A stretch of DNA of 16,923 nt from JAIBJP01 sp035601195. GTDB lineage: Bacteria; Actinomycetota; Thermoleophilia; Gaiellales; Gaiellaceae. Positions 1-10,167 of the stretch are shown in pieces. Location of the stretch: contig DATNOU010000086.1 of assembly GCA_035601195.1 (NCBI GenBank), forward strand, positions 1-16,923. Direction: 5' to 3'. Each line of letters starts with the position of its first letter. The first letter of the stretch is position 1. Both the position numbers and the translations under genes were made by a program. The notes beneath the pieces are model-generated. The model saw only the letters and a list, made by a program, of their open reading frames with translations. It searched no databases and was not told the DNA's origin.

Positions 1-1
1 A

Positions 2-391
2 CACGTTTTCGCCGGCCTCGTCTCCGACTTCGTGCCCCGGCCGCCGGTCGACGCCCTCACCTTCATCCCGTCCGACCCTGACCGCGGCCTCTGGCGCGGG
101 CAGAACCCCGCGGAGACGCTGGCGCGACTCGTCGCTCTCGAATGGGAGCTGCCGGTGGAACCGCTTCTGACAAGGCGTCGGCAGGTGCGGCCGCAGCGAG
201 GCCTCGCGCGCGAGGCCCGTCGCGCGAACGTCCGGGGAGCCTTCCGCGCGACCGCTGCGCCGTCAGTCGTCGCGTTGATCGACGACGTCTATACGACCGG
301 GGCGACGGTGGGCTCGGCGGCGACCGAGCTGCGGTTAGCCGGCGCTCGAGCGGTCCACGTCGTCACCTTCGCGCGGGCGGTTCGGCGGTGA
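2..391 (+). CDS. comF: ComF-family phosphoribosyltransferase, 3' part (5' end outside window)
   Basis: The frame is open from base 2, so the gene starts upstream of the window. The visible 129 residues are the C-terminal half of a ComF/GntX-type phosphoribosyltransferase. The element RGQNPAETLAR corresponds to the family's RGFNQAxxLA segment. It is followed by an Arg/Gln-rich stretch with LARxxRRxNVRGAF and then the PRPP-binding loop VVALIDDVYTTGAT, with the paired Asp and the TTGAT phosphate loop. Family members are linked to DNA uptake or nucleobase handling, but the substrate cannot be read from sequence. The gene stops at TGA 389-391, 54 bp before hpf; this comF-hpf-secA order is common in Gram-positive bacteria. 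The GTG at 32 is an internal codon, not a likely start. Confidence 0.85.
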   Translation, partial: HVFAGLVSDFVPRPPVDALTFIPSDPDRGLWRGQNPAETLARLVALEWELPVEPLLTRRRQVRPQRGLAREARRANVRGAFRATAAPSVVALIDDVYTTGATVGSAATELRLAGARAVHVVTFARAVRR

Positions 392-445
392 GGCAGCTCG
401 AAGCCGATGAGATAGATTCAGAGCTTCCCCCACGAGGAGGCTCTG

Positions 446-991
446 GTGAGACTTCAGGTCAAGGGCAAGAACGTCGACGTAACCGACTCGCTTAAGGACT
501 ACGCCCTCCAGAAGCTCGGGAAGCTCGAGAAGCACCTGAACGACGCAGCCCGCCTCGAGCTGGAGCTTCACGTCGAGAAAAACCCTTCGATCTCCCAGAA
601 CCAGGTTGCCGAGGCGACGGTCTGGACGAAAGGGCCGGTGCTCCGCGCGCGCGAGAGCTCGACCGACATGAAGGCCTCGATCGACCAGCTCGTGGAGAAG
701 CTCGAGCGGCAGGCGCGGCGCTACCGCGACAAGCGGCGGCGCGGCCCCTCCAGGGGAAACAACGACCAGGGAGTCGAAGGGATCCCGGTCGTGCCGTCGG
801 AGGAGACGCCCGTGATCGTCAAGACGAAGCAGTTCGCGATCAAGCCGATGACTCCCGAGGAGGCTGTCCTTCAGCTCGAGTTGATCGGTCACGATTTCTT
901 CGTCTTCCAGAACGCCGACACGAACGACGTCAACGTCCTCTACCGGCGCCGCGACGGGAACTACGGGCTCATCGAGCCCCGAGTCACCTGA
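446..991 (+). CDS. hpf: Long-form ribosome hibernation promoting factor (HPF)
   Basis: This 181-residue protein has the two-domain layout of long HPF. The N-terminal RaiA/HPF domain (about residues 1-100) begins MRLQVKGKNVDVTDSLKDYA and carries the basic RRYRDKRRRG segment at its end. A linker leads to the C-terminal dimerisation domain (about 117-175), with IKPMTPEEAVLQLELIGHDF and NVLYRRRDGNYGLIEP. Long HPF binds the 30S decoding region and dimerises 70S ribosomes into inactive 100S particles in stationary phase. The GTG start at 446 is preceded by an excellent Shine-Dalgarno GAGGAGG ending at 440. A weak -10-like TAGATT lies at 413-418, so its own promoter in the 54-bp gap is possible but unproven. 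The stop codon overlaps the next reading frame by a CTGA tetranucleotide. Confidence 0.93.
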   Translation: MRLQVKGKNVDVTDSLKDYALQKLGKLEKHLNDAARLELELHVEKNPSISQNQVAEATVWTKGPVLRARESSTDMKASIDQLVEKLERQARRYRDKRRRGPSRGNNDQGVEGIPVVPSEETPVIVKTKQFAIKPMTPEEAVLQLELIGHDFFVFQNADTNDVNVLYRRRDGNYGLIEPRVT

Positions 992-1488
992 GCGAAGACA
1001 TCAACGACCCGCGCACGTTCCGCTGGGTCGAGGCGGGGATCTCCGGCATTGCACGCGCGCGGGAATGGGACGCGGTCGCAGCCGCGCGCTCCGAGGCCGA
1101 GGAAGACGAGGCCGTTTTCGTCGCGCTGGCGGACGGGCGCCTCATCGGCCTCCACGGCCCGAAGGACGCCATGGACGCCGCCGCGCGGGCGCTCCAGGGC
1201 GAGCTCGAGCCGCCGTACCGGGCGCTCACCGTCCGGCGCGAAGGGGACATGTGGGCCGTCGGCGCGCTCGCCATCGAGGTCGCCGAACTCCCTGCCGATA
1301 CGGAAGGGCAAGAGCTGATGCTGACCGTGACACAGGAAGGAGAACGGGCGCTGGAGGTAGACGGGAGGCCGACTCTGGAAGGCATCGACGCCCTCGAACG
1401 AGCGGCGGGCGATCGCTACGACGCCTACGTACTCCGAGCGACGCGGCTGGACGAGCGTCTCTGGGAGATCGGGATCGATCCTCTGTGA
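988..1488 (+). CDS. Unrecognised protein between hpf and secA (start uncertain)
   Basis: This frame gives up to 167 residues with high GC3 and coding-like composition. I do not recognise the family. The product is acidic, rich in Ala, Glu and Arg, with no membrane segment or signal peptide. Internal phrases such as RTFRWVEAGISGIARAREWD and a later VRREGDMWAVGALAIEV suggest a small folded alpha/beta protein. There is no ATG, GTG or TTG in frame before ATG 1171. However, the coding signal continues upstream to CTG 988-990, which overlaps the hpf stop TGA 989-991 as CTGA, the usual geometry of translational coupling. I therefore place the start at the rare CTG. The conservative alternative is ATG 1171, giving 105 residues. 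The stop at 1486-1488 is 19 bp before secA, so cotranscription with hpf is likely. Confidence 0.6.
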   Translation: MSEDINDPRTFRWVEAGISGIARAREWDAVAAARSEAEEDEAVFVALADGRLIGLHGPKDAMDAAARALQGELEPPYRALTVRREGDMWAVGALAIEVAELPADTEGQELMLTVTQEGERALEVDGRPTLEGIDALERAAGDRYDAYVLRATRLDERLWEIGIDPL

Positions 1489-1507
1489 CCTCCGCTAACC
1501 TGAACTG

Positions 1508-4195
<2,688 letters not shown>

Positions 4196-4197
4196 GG

Positions 4198-5302
4198 TTG
4201 GCTGACCGCGCCGCAATCGAGCGAGAGATGGAGGAGATCAGGGCCCAGCTCGACTGGGTCCGTGATTACCTTTGACCCGGACGCCCTGAACGCCCGGGTA
4301 GCGGAGCTCGAGCAGTCGATGGGGGAGCCGGGTTTCTGGGATGACCAGAAGCGAGCCGCGGCGATTTCCTCCGAGCAGGCCCGTCTGGCGAAGCGCCGTG
4401 ACCGTTACAACTCGCTCTCAGGCGACGCCGAGGACCTCACGCAGCTCCTCGAGCTGGCCTCGGACGACGGCGACCTCGACGATGTCGAGGAAGCGGTCAA
4501 CGCGCTGACGCGGCAGCTCGAGCGGGTGCAAGAGGACGCTTTGTTCTCGGGCGAGTACGACGCCGGCGACGCGGTCGTCACGCTCCAGGCCGCGACTGGA
4601 GGGACCGACGCGCAGGACTGGACGGAGATGCTCCTGCGCATGTACCTGCGCTGGGCGGCCGACCGCGGCTTCCAGACCGAGCTGATCGAGGCGTCGCCCG
4701 GCGAGGAGGCGGGGCTCAAGTCCGCGACCTTCACCGTCTCCGGGGAGAACGCCTACGGGATCCTCAAGGCGGAGCGCGGCAAGCACCGCCTCGTGCGCCT
4801 CTCGCCGTTCGACCAGGCGCACCGCCGCCACACGTCCTTCGCGCAGGTGATCGTCAGCCCGCTCCTTCCCGATGACGTCGACGTCGAGATCGACGAGAGC
4901 GACCTGCGCATCGACACCTATCGGGCGAGCGGGGCCGGAGGCCAGCACGTCAACAAGACCGATTCGGCCGTCCGCATCACGCACCTCCCGACCGGAATCG
5001 TCGTCCAGTGCCAGAACGAGCGCTCGCAGCTCTCGAACCGGCAGACCGCGATGCGGATCCTCAAGAGCCGCTTGGCCGAGTACGAGCTCGAGAAGCGTGA
5101 AGCCGAGCTTGCCCGAGAGCGCGGGGCTCTACCGGACACGGGCTTCGGCGGCGAGGCGATCCGGAGCTACGTCCTCCACCCGTACCAGCTCGTCAAGGAT
5201 CACCGCACCGATCTCGAGGAGGGAAACGCCCAGGCCGTCCTCGACGGACGCCTCGACGAGTTCATCCAGGCCTACCTCCTCAAACAGGCAGCGGCACACT
5301 AA
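4198..5302 (+). CDS. prfB: Peptide chain release factor 2, expressed by programmed +1 frameshift
   Basis: RF2 releases nascent chains at UGA and UAA. The gene is in two frames: join(4198..4272, 4274..5302). The first frame starts at TTG 4198, with GGAG at 4187-4190 as Shine-Dalgarno, and encodes 25 residues ending WVRDYL at an in-frame TGA. A +1 slip at CTT TGA C continues as DPDALNARVAELEQ, matching the E. coli arrangement in which 25 codons precede the shift (LRGYL then DYDA). The joined product is 367 residues, close to E. coli RF2 (365). The UGA-specificity tripeptide SPF is at about 202-204 and the catalytic GGQ at about 247-249 (GAGGQHVNKTDSAVR). A GTG at 4262 opens the second frame but would drop the first N-terminal helix and is unlikely to be the start. 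Two bp separate the gene from secA. Confidence 0.95.
4270..4276 (+). promoter_or_regulatory. Programmed +1 ribosomal frameshift site of prfB (CTT TGA C)
   Basis: CTTTGAC at 4270-4276 is the canonical RF2 autoregulatory recoding site. When RF2 is scarce the ribosome pauses at TGA 4273-4275, the P-site tRNA slips from CTT to TTT, and GAC 4274 is read in the +1 frame. The usual AGGGGG-like stimulator three bases upstream is absent: the preceding bases are GTCCGTGATTAC. GTGAT at 4262-4266 could pair with an outer part of the 16S 3' tail, but its register is not the classical one. Confidence 0.9.
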
Positions 5303-5356
5303 CCGCGATTACGCCCGATCAATGCGGTAGACTCCGGCCCTCGCGCTACCTAAACC

Positions 5357-5389
5357 GGCGCGCCCCACCCTGGGCGCCCCCCCGTTTTT
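5357..5389 (+). terminator. Possible intrinsic terminator between prfB and ftsE
   Basis: GGCGC (5357-5361), a bulged G and CC pair with GGGCGCC at 5372-5378 to form a GC-rich stem around a short loop. C-rich bases and then a T5 run at 5385-5389 follow. The six-base gap between stem and T run makes this weaker than a textbook terminator. It lies in the longest gap of the housekeeping block, where an end of the secA-prfB transcript would be expected. Confidence 0.35.
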
Positions 5390-5505
5390 CTCACCCGGTG
5401 CAGGAGACCCAACTCTCACACGTCGACGAAGCCTCCGAGGCCCCGGCGCAGACTGTGGTAAACGGCGACCCCGCGGCCGCCGCCCCGACACCGGCCGGAG
5501 CGCCG

Positions 5506-6186
5506 ATGATCGTCTTCGAGGGCGTTACGAAGATCTACGAGCCGCGCGTCGTGGCGTTGCGTGAGGCGTCGTTCCTGATCGAGAAGGGCGAGTTCGTCTT
5601 CCTGGTCGGGCCGTCCGGGTCGGGGAAGTCGACGATCATGCGCCTCCTGCTCAAGGAGCTCGACCCGACGACCGGGCGCATCATCGTGGGCGGCCGCGAG
5701 CTGGCCCGCCTCAAGAACTCGAAGGTCCCGATGCTGCGCAGGAACATCGGCTGCGTCTTCCAGGACTTCAAGCTCCTCCCCAACCGGACTGCGGCTGAGA
5801 ACGTCGCCTACGCGCTCAAGGTGCAGGGCGAGTCGAAGCGCGATATCCGCGCGAAAGTGCCGGAGGTGCTCGCCCTCGTCGGCCTCTCCGGCAAGACGAA
5901 TTCCCTCCCCGACGAGCTCTCCGGTGGCGAGCAGCAGCGCGTCTCGATCGCGCGCGCGTTCGTCAACCACCCGCCGCTGCTCATCTGCGACGAGCCGACC
6001 GGGAACCTCGACCCCGATACGTCGGTCGGGATCATGCAGCTTCTCTACCGCATCAACCGCACGGGGACGACCGTGGTCATGGCCACCCACGACCGAGAGA
6101 TGGTCGACAAGATGCGGAAGCGGGTCATCGCACTCGAGGACGGCACGGTCATCCGCGACGAGCGCCGGGGCTCGTACGCGGAATGA
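5506..6186 (+). CDS. ftsE: Cell division ATP-binding protein FtsE
   Basis: FtsE is the ABC ATPase that pairs with FtsX at the septum to control peptidoglycan hydrolases. From ATG 5506 the protein has 226 residues, the usual family size, and begins MIVFEGVTKIYEP. The Walker A GPSGSGKST is at 35-43, a Q-loop follows in CVFQDFKLLPNRTAAENV, the signature LSGGEQQR is at 138-145 and Walker B LLICDEPTGNLDPD has D162/E163, with the switch His in ATHDREMV. GGAG at 5497-5500 gives a good ribosome binding site five bases before this ATG. The frame stays open to GTG 5398, which would add a 36-residue Ala/Pro-rich N-terminal extension with coding-like GC3; that GTG has no Shine-Dalgarno, so I prefer 5506 but cannot exclude the long form. 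The stop overlaps ftsX (ATGA). Confidence 0.95.
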   Translation: MIVFEGVTKIYEPRVVALREASFLIEKGEFVFLVGPSGSGKSTIMRLLLKELDPTTGRIIVGGRELARLKNSKVPMLRRNIGCVFQDFKLLPNRTAAENVAYALKVQGESKRDIRAKVPEVLALVGLSGKTNSLPDELSGGEQQRVSIARAFVNHPPLLICDEPTGNLDPDTSVGIMQLLYRINRTGTTVVMATHDREMVDKMRKRVIALEDGTVIRDERRGSYAE

Positions 6187-7055
6187 GGACAAAGCTCTTC
6201 TTCAGCGAGGCGGTCCGCTCCATCGGGGCGAACATCTCGACAACTATCGCCGCCACGATGACGGTCCTCATCGGCATGTTCTTGCTCGGCCTCTTCATCG
6301 CGCTCTTCTCCTGGGTCAACTCCTGGACGGATCACGTGCGCAAGGACGTGATCGTCAAGGTGTTCTTCGTGCAGGACGCCACGGAGCAGCAAATCAATGC
6401 CGTGCGGTCGAAGGCCCTCACCTTCCCCGAGACGAAGGGTGTCGTCTTCATCTCGAAGGAGGAGGCGCTCACAAGGATGAAGGAGAGGTACCCGGAGCTG
6501 ACCCAGAACCTCTCGTCGAACCCGCTTCCTCCGGCCTTCGAGGTTACGCCCAAGGACGCGGATCAGGTGAAGGCTCTCGCGGACAAGCTCCAGCCCCTGC
6601 CCGCGGGAGTGGACAAGGTCGACTACGCGGAAAAGAAGACCCAGCGCATCCTGGCCGTCACGAACGTGATCAAGTACATCTTCCTCCTGGGCAGCCTGAT
6701 CCTCCTGGCTGCCTCGACGATCCTGATCGCGAACACAATCCGCCTTTCGATCTTCTCGCGGCGCCGTGAGGTGGAGGTGATGAAGCTCGTCGGCGCCTCG
6801 AACTGGTTCATCCGCGGGCCATTCATGCTCGAGGGCGTCATCTGCGGGCTGATCGGGGCATTAGCCGCCGTGGTCCTCCTCGTCCTCGCCAAGGAGTTCG
6901 CGCTGCCGGTGATCGAGGGCCACAGCTCGACCTTCAGGGAAGACGACGTGCAGGCGCTGAGCTTCCCGGTCGTCGCGATCATCCTGGTCGGCGTCAGCCT
7001 TCTGGTCGGAGCCGCCGGATCGGGCATCACCCTGCGCCGGTTCCTGCAGATCTAG
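6183..7055 (+). CDS. ftsX: Cell division protein FtsX
   Basis: FtsX (290 residues) is the membrane partner of FtsE. It has a short cytoplasmic N-terminus, a first membrane helix (about residues 20-45, TTIAATMTVLIGMFLLGLFI) and an extracellular domain of about 110 residues containing VKVFFVQDATEQQ and the conserved FISKEEAL segment. Three further helices in the C-terminal half form the MacB/FtsX permease fold, with the cytoplasmic loop SRRREVEVMKLVGAS that contacts the ATPase. The start ATG 6183 overlaps the ftsE stop, so the two are translationally coupled. No M23-family hydrolase (PcsB-like) follows; the next gene is an S41 protease. Confidence 0.95.
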   Translation: MRTKLFFSEAVRSIGANISTTIAATMTVLIGMFLLGLFIALFSWVNSWTDHVRKDVIVKVFFVQDATEQQINAVRSKALTFPETKGVVFISKEEALTRMKERYPELTQNLSSNPLPPAFEVTPKDADQVKALADKLQPLPAGVDKVDYAEKKTQRILAVTNVIKYIFLLGSLILLAASTILIANTIRLSIFSRRREVEVMKLVGASNWFIRGPFMLEGVICGLIGALAAVVLLVLAKEFALPVIEGHSSTFREDDVQALSFPVVAIILVGVSLLVGAAGSGITLRRFLQI

Positions 7056-7071
7056 ACCGCCGGGCGCGCTC

Positions 7072-7077
7072 TATACT
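7072..7077 (+). promoter_or_regulatory. Candidate -10 box upstream of the S41 protease gene
   Basis: TATACT lies 15 bases before ATG 7093, in the 37-bp gap after ftsX. It differs from TATAAT at one position. No matching -35 is seen 16-18 bases upstream. If used, transcription would begin about 8 bases before the start codon, fitting the lack of a Shine-Dalgarno sequence. Confidence 0.35.
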
Positions 7078-7092
7078 CCTCCACGCGGCACG

Positions 7093-8280
7093 ATGACTTC
7101 TAGACGCGCGGCCGGCATCGCCCTCGTCAGCTTCCTGCTCGCGGCTGCCTTCGCGCTTGGTCTGTTCCTGACTGCACGGTCGCCGGGCATCATCCCGCGC
7201 ACCACCGGGCAAGCGTCTGCCCGGGAGTCGCATCCACGGGCGATCGAAGAGGTGCGCGAGGTCCTCGCCGGGTCATACTACCGGCCGGTCGAGAGGGATG
7301 TGCTCGAGCAGCCGACCATCACGAGCCTTCTCCGGGAGCTCGGCGATCCAAACACGGATTTTCTCACGGCCCTCGAATACGACTCCCTGAAGAGCCGCAC
7401 GGCTCGCAGCTATTCCGGGGTCGGCCTCACGGTGGAGCCCTCCCGCGCGGGCCTCGTGGTCACGTCCGCTCTGAACGGCCCGGCTCGCGAGGCTGGAATC
7501 CGCCGCGGAGACATCATCGTCAGGATCGAGGGCCAGCCCGCCGGGAAGCTCACGTTCGATCAGGCGCTCAACCTGATCAAGGGGGAGAAGGGCACCGTCG
7601 TCCACCTGACCTTGCGCCGCCCCGAGCACGGCCGCTTGCGGGTCACGGTCGTCCGCCAGGAGATCACCCTACGGTCGCTTCGCGCTCGCCTGATCCGCTT
7701 TCACGGCGCAAAGCTCGGATACCTCAGGCTGCTCTCCTTCCCGGACGCAACGGCCCAGCGGCTTGGTCAGGCGACCGCCTCCCTCGTCCGTCGCGGGGCG
7801 CAGGGAATCGTGCTCGACCTGCGGGACAATCCGGGCGGGCTGCTCAACGAGGCGGTGCGAGCCGTCTCGATCTTCCTCGAAGAGGGTGTCGTCTGCACCG
7901 TCGCCGGCCTCCATCAGGACGAGATGACATACGAGGTCACGGGCAGCGCGACCTACCCCAAGCTGCCGCTCGTCCTCGCCGTGAACCGCGGCAGCGCGAG
8001 CGCCTCCGAGATCGTCGCCGCCGCGCTACAGGATCATGAACGAGCTGTCATCGTCGGCCGCCGTACGTACGGGAAGGCTTCCGTCCAGTCGATCCGGCCG
8101 CTTTCCAACGGCACGGCCCTCAAGCTGACGACCGCCATGTACCGCACTCCGGCCGGGCGGGACTTGACCGGCTACGGAATCCGGCCGAAGTTTCGCGTGG
8201 GCGACGATCCCCTCACCGACGTCGACGAAGTGCTACGCGCGGCAGAGCTGGCGCTGCTCGACCAGATCGCCACCGCTTAA
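7093..8280 (+). CDS. Membrane-anchored S41 C-terminal processing peptidase (CtpA-like) with PDZ domain
   Basis: This 395-residue protein has an N-terminal signal anchor (about residues 8-28, IALVSFLLAAAFALGLFL) and so works outside the membrane. A short helical domain is followed by a PDZ domain (about 105-190, YSGVGLTVEPS and AREAGIRRGDIIVRIEG). The S41 core then carries GIVLDLRDNPGG (239-249) and NRGSASASEI, whose Ser303 is the predicted nucleophile. Lys328 in RTYGKAS is the general base, exactly 25 residues later as in Tsp/CtpA enzymes. Family members trim or degrade exported proteins from their C-termini, and some are activated by lipoprotein adaptors to process cell-wall hydrolases. Its position after ftsEX suggests a cell-envelope role (inference). 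No Shine-Dalgarno is seen before ATG 7093. The next gene starts four bases after its stop. Confidence 0.93.
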   Translation: MTSRRAAGIALVSFLLAAAFALGLFLTARSPGIIPRTTGQASARESHPRAIEEVREVLAGSYYRPVERDVLEQPTITSLLRELGDPNTDFLTALEYDSLKSRTARSYSGVGLTVEPSRAGLVVTSALNGPAREAGIRRGDIIVRIEGQPAGKLTFDQALNLIKGEKGTVVHLTLRRPEHGRLRVTVVRQEITLRSLRARLIRFHGAKLGYLRLLSFPDATAQRLGQATASLVRRGAQGIVLDLRDNPGGLLNEAVRAVSIFLEEGVVCTVAGLHQDEMTYEVTGSATYPKLPLVLAVNRGSASASEIVAAALQDHERAVIVGRRTYGKASVQSIRPLSNGTALKLTTAMYRTPAGRDLTGYGIRPKFRVGDDPLTDVDEVLRAAELALLDQIATA

Positions 8281-8283
8281 TCC

Positions 8284-9963
8284 TTGGAAGCCCTTGTAGC
8301 CGAGCTCGCCCGCCGCGGGAAGCTTCTCGTCGGCGATCCCTTCTTCGAGGCCGGCGCGCCGGTCGTCGTCGACCGCAAGGGCGTCCGCGACGCGTCCGTC
8401 GGGGATCTCGTCGTCTTACATCGACCCGGCCGCGGTCGCGCCCGGATCGAAAGGATCCTTGGACGAGCTGATCGAATCGAGGCGGTTCTCGAGGGGTTGT
8501 TGTGGAACGAGGGCGTGAGGCGAGAGCCGCCGCCGCTCCCCGAGGAGCCTCGGGGAATGGAGCCGGAGCGCGTGGACCTCCGCGACCTCCTCACCTTGAC
8601 GATCGACCCGGAGACCGCGAAGGACTTCGACGACGCGCTCAGCTTCCGGGCGGAAGAGGACGGGATCCGGGCCTGGGTGCACATTGCCGACGTCTCCCGC
8701 TATGTGCCGGCAGGCTCCCCGCTGGATCGCGACGCCGCAGAGCGTGCGTTCTCGGTGTACGTGCCCGGCCGAGTCGAGCCGATGCTGCCCGAGCGCCTCT
8801 CAGCCGATCTCTGCAGCCTGCGGCCGAACGAGGATCGCCGTTGCGTCACCGTCGAGGTTCTGTTCGACGGCGACCTCGTCCCCGGCCAGCCCGCGTTCTA
8901 CCGCAGCCTCATCCGCAGCCGGGAGCGGCTCACTTACTCGCGAGCCGAGGCGGTCCTCGCGGGAAGGGAACGCGTGGACGACGAGCTGACGGCGGCCCTT
9001 CGTCTCGCCGAGCGGCTCGCGCTCGAGCTCCGGCGGCGGCGGTTCGCGCGCGGGTCGCTCCGGATCGAGACCGGGGAGATCGAGTTCGCCTTCGATGGAG
9101 AGGGAGGAGTCGAGCGGTCCTGGGTGCAGAGCGAGCCTCATGCGCACGCGCTGGTCGAGGAGCTGATGATCCTCGCGAACGAGGCGGTCGCCGCCCTGCT
9201 CGCCGGTCGCCGACGCGAGGCGCTCTTCCGCGTCCACGAGCGGCCCGAGCCGCAATCGATCGAGCTCCTCCTCGCGAAGCTCGCGGCACTCGGGGTGCCG
9301 ACACCGCCCGTTCCGGAGCGGCTGAGCCCGGACGAGGCTGCGAGGCTCGCGGCGCGGGTCAGCGAGCGCGTGGCCGAGTACACCGCCCAATCGGGTCGAG
9401 GGAAGAACGCCTTTCCGGCGCTCGTCCTGCGCTCGCTCCAGCAAGCGCGCTACGACCCGCGCAATCTGGGGCACTCCGGTCTCGCCAGCCCGGCGTACTG
9501 TCACTTCACCTCGCCGATCCGCCGCTACCCGGACCTCGTTGTCCACCGGTCGCTCCTGCGCGAGCTCGGCCTCGCCGACGAGCCGGTCCCGGAGGAGCTC
9601 GAGCAGTTGGCGGAGTGGACCTCCCAGCACGAGCGCGAGGCCGCCCAGGTCGAGTACCGCGCGGACGAGATCTGCCTCGCCTGGTTGCTCGAGCGTCAGC
9701 TCTTCCATGCCGGGTGGGATGCAGTCCTCGAGGGGGAGATCGTCGGCGCGATCGGCTCGGGTCTCTTCGTCCGCTTCGACGAGGTCTTCGAGGGCTACCT
9801 GCCCGCGCGCCGCCTGCCCGGCGACTACTTCGAGCTCGACCCGCTCGGAGTCTCGCTCGTCGGCCGCCGTTCAGGGCAGGCATACCGGCTGGGGGACGAA
9901 ATCGCCGTCCGCGTCGAGCGGATCGAGAAGACGAGCGGACGGGTCAGCGTCGAGCCCGCGTAG
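8284..9963 (+). CDS. RNase II/RNase R-family 3'-5' exoribonuclease, short form
   Basis: The 559-residue protein carries an RNB catalytic domain with the metal-binding signature TIDPETAKDFDDALS (D108, D114, D116, D117), then LPERLSADLCSLRPNEDRR and the C-terminal RNB motif SPIRRYPDLVVHRSLL. An S1-like RNA-binding domain ends the protein (about 480-559, EGEIVGAIGSGLFVRFDEVF). It is shorter than E. coli RNase II (644) or RNase R (813): only about 100 residues precede the RNB signature, leaving room for a single small N-terminal OB-like domain rather than two cold-shock domains. The enzyme degrades RNA processively to 5'-nucleotides. The only available start is TTG 8284, four bases after the protease stop and in the same frame, with no Shine-Dalgarno, suggesting coupling. 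It lies upstream of smpB and ssrA. Confidence 0.92.
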   Translation: MEALVAELARRGKLLVGDPFFEAGAPVVVDRKGVRDASVGDLVVLHRPGRGRARIERILGRADRIEAVLEGLLWNEGVRREPPPLPEEPRGMEPERVDLRDLLTLTIDPETAKDFDDALSFRAEEDGIRAWVHIADVSRYVPAGSPLDRDAAERAFSVYVPGRVEPMLPERLSADLCSLRPNEDRRCVTVEVLFDGDLVPGQPAFYRSLIRSRERLTYSRAEAVLAGRERVDDELTAALRLAERLALELRRRRFARGSLRIETGEIEFAFDGEGGVERSWVQSEPHAHALVEELMILANEAVAALLAGRRREALFRVHERPEPQSIELLLAKLAALGVPTPPVPERLSPDEAARLAARVSERVAEYTAQSGRGKNAFPALVLRSLQQARYDPRNLGHSGLASPAYCHFTSPIRRYPDLVVHRSLLRELGLADEPVPEELEQLAEWTSQHEREAAQVEYRADEICLAWLLERQLFHAGWDAVLEGEIVGAIGSGLFVRFDEVFEGYLPARRLPGDYFELDPLGVSLVGRRSGQAYRLGDEIAVRVERIEKTSGRVSVEPA

Positions 9964-10167
9964 AGAAAAGTCCGCTCTTTGCGACATCGAGTTTCCGGAC
10001 CCTCTTGCGATGATGGTCCCATTCGTCGTAGTGTCCCGCTTGCGCCGAGCACGGGGCGCGAGTAGGACGAAGCTTCACCGGTAGGCGGTAGGCGGAAGCC
10101 GAAGGTTCGCCGGAGAAGTGGACGAAAGCGACACCCGGCTCGGCGAGTTTTTGGTCCAATCCCTGAC

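Noticed and set aside
8800..9708. 302-codon minus-strand frame inside the RNase gene
   Set aside because: It lies wholly within a well-supported RNB exonuclease, has Leu/Arg/Glu low-complexity composition and shows no motif.
8502..10013. 503-codon plus-strand frame overlapping the RNase gene
   Set aside because: It is an Arg/Ala/Gly-rich shadow frame; the catalytic motifs are in the 8284 frame.
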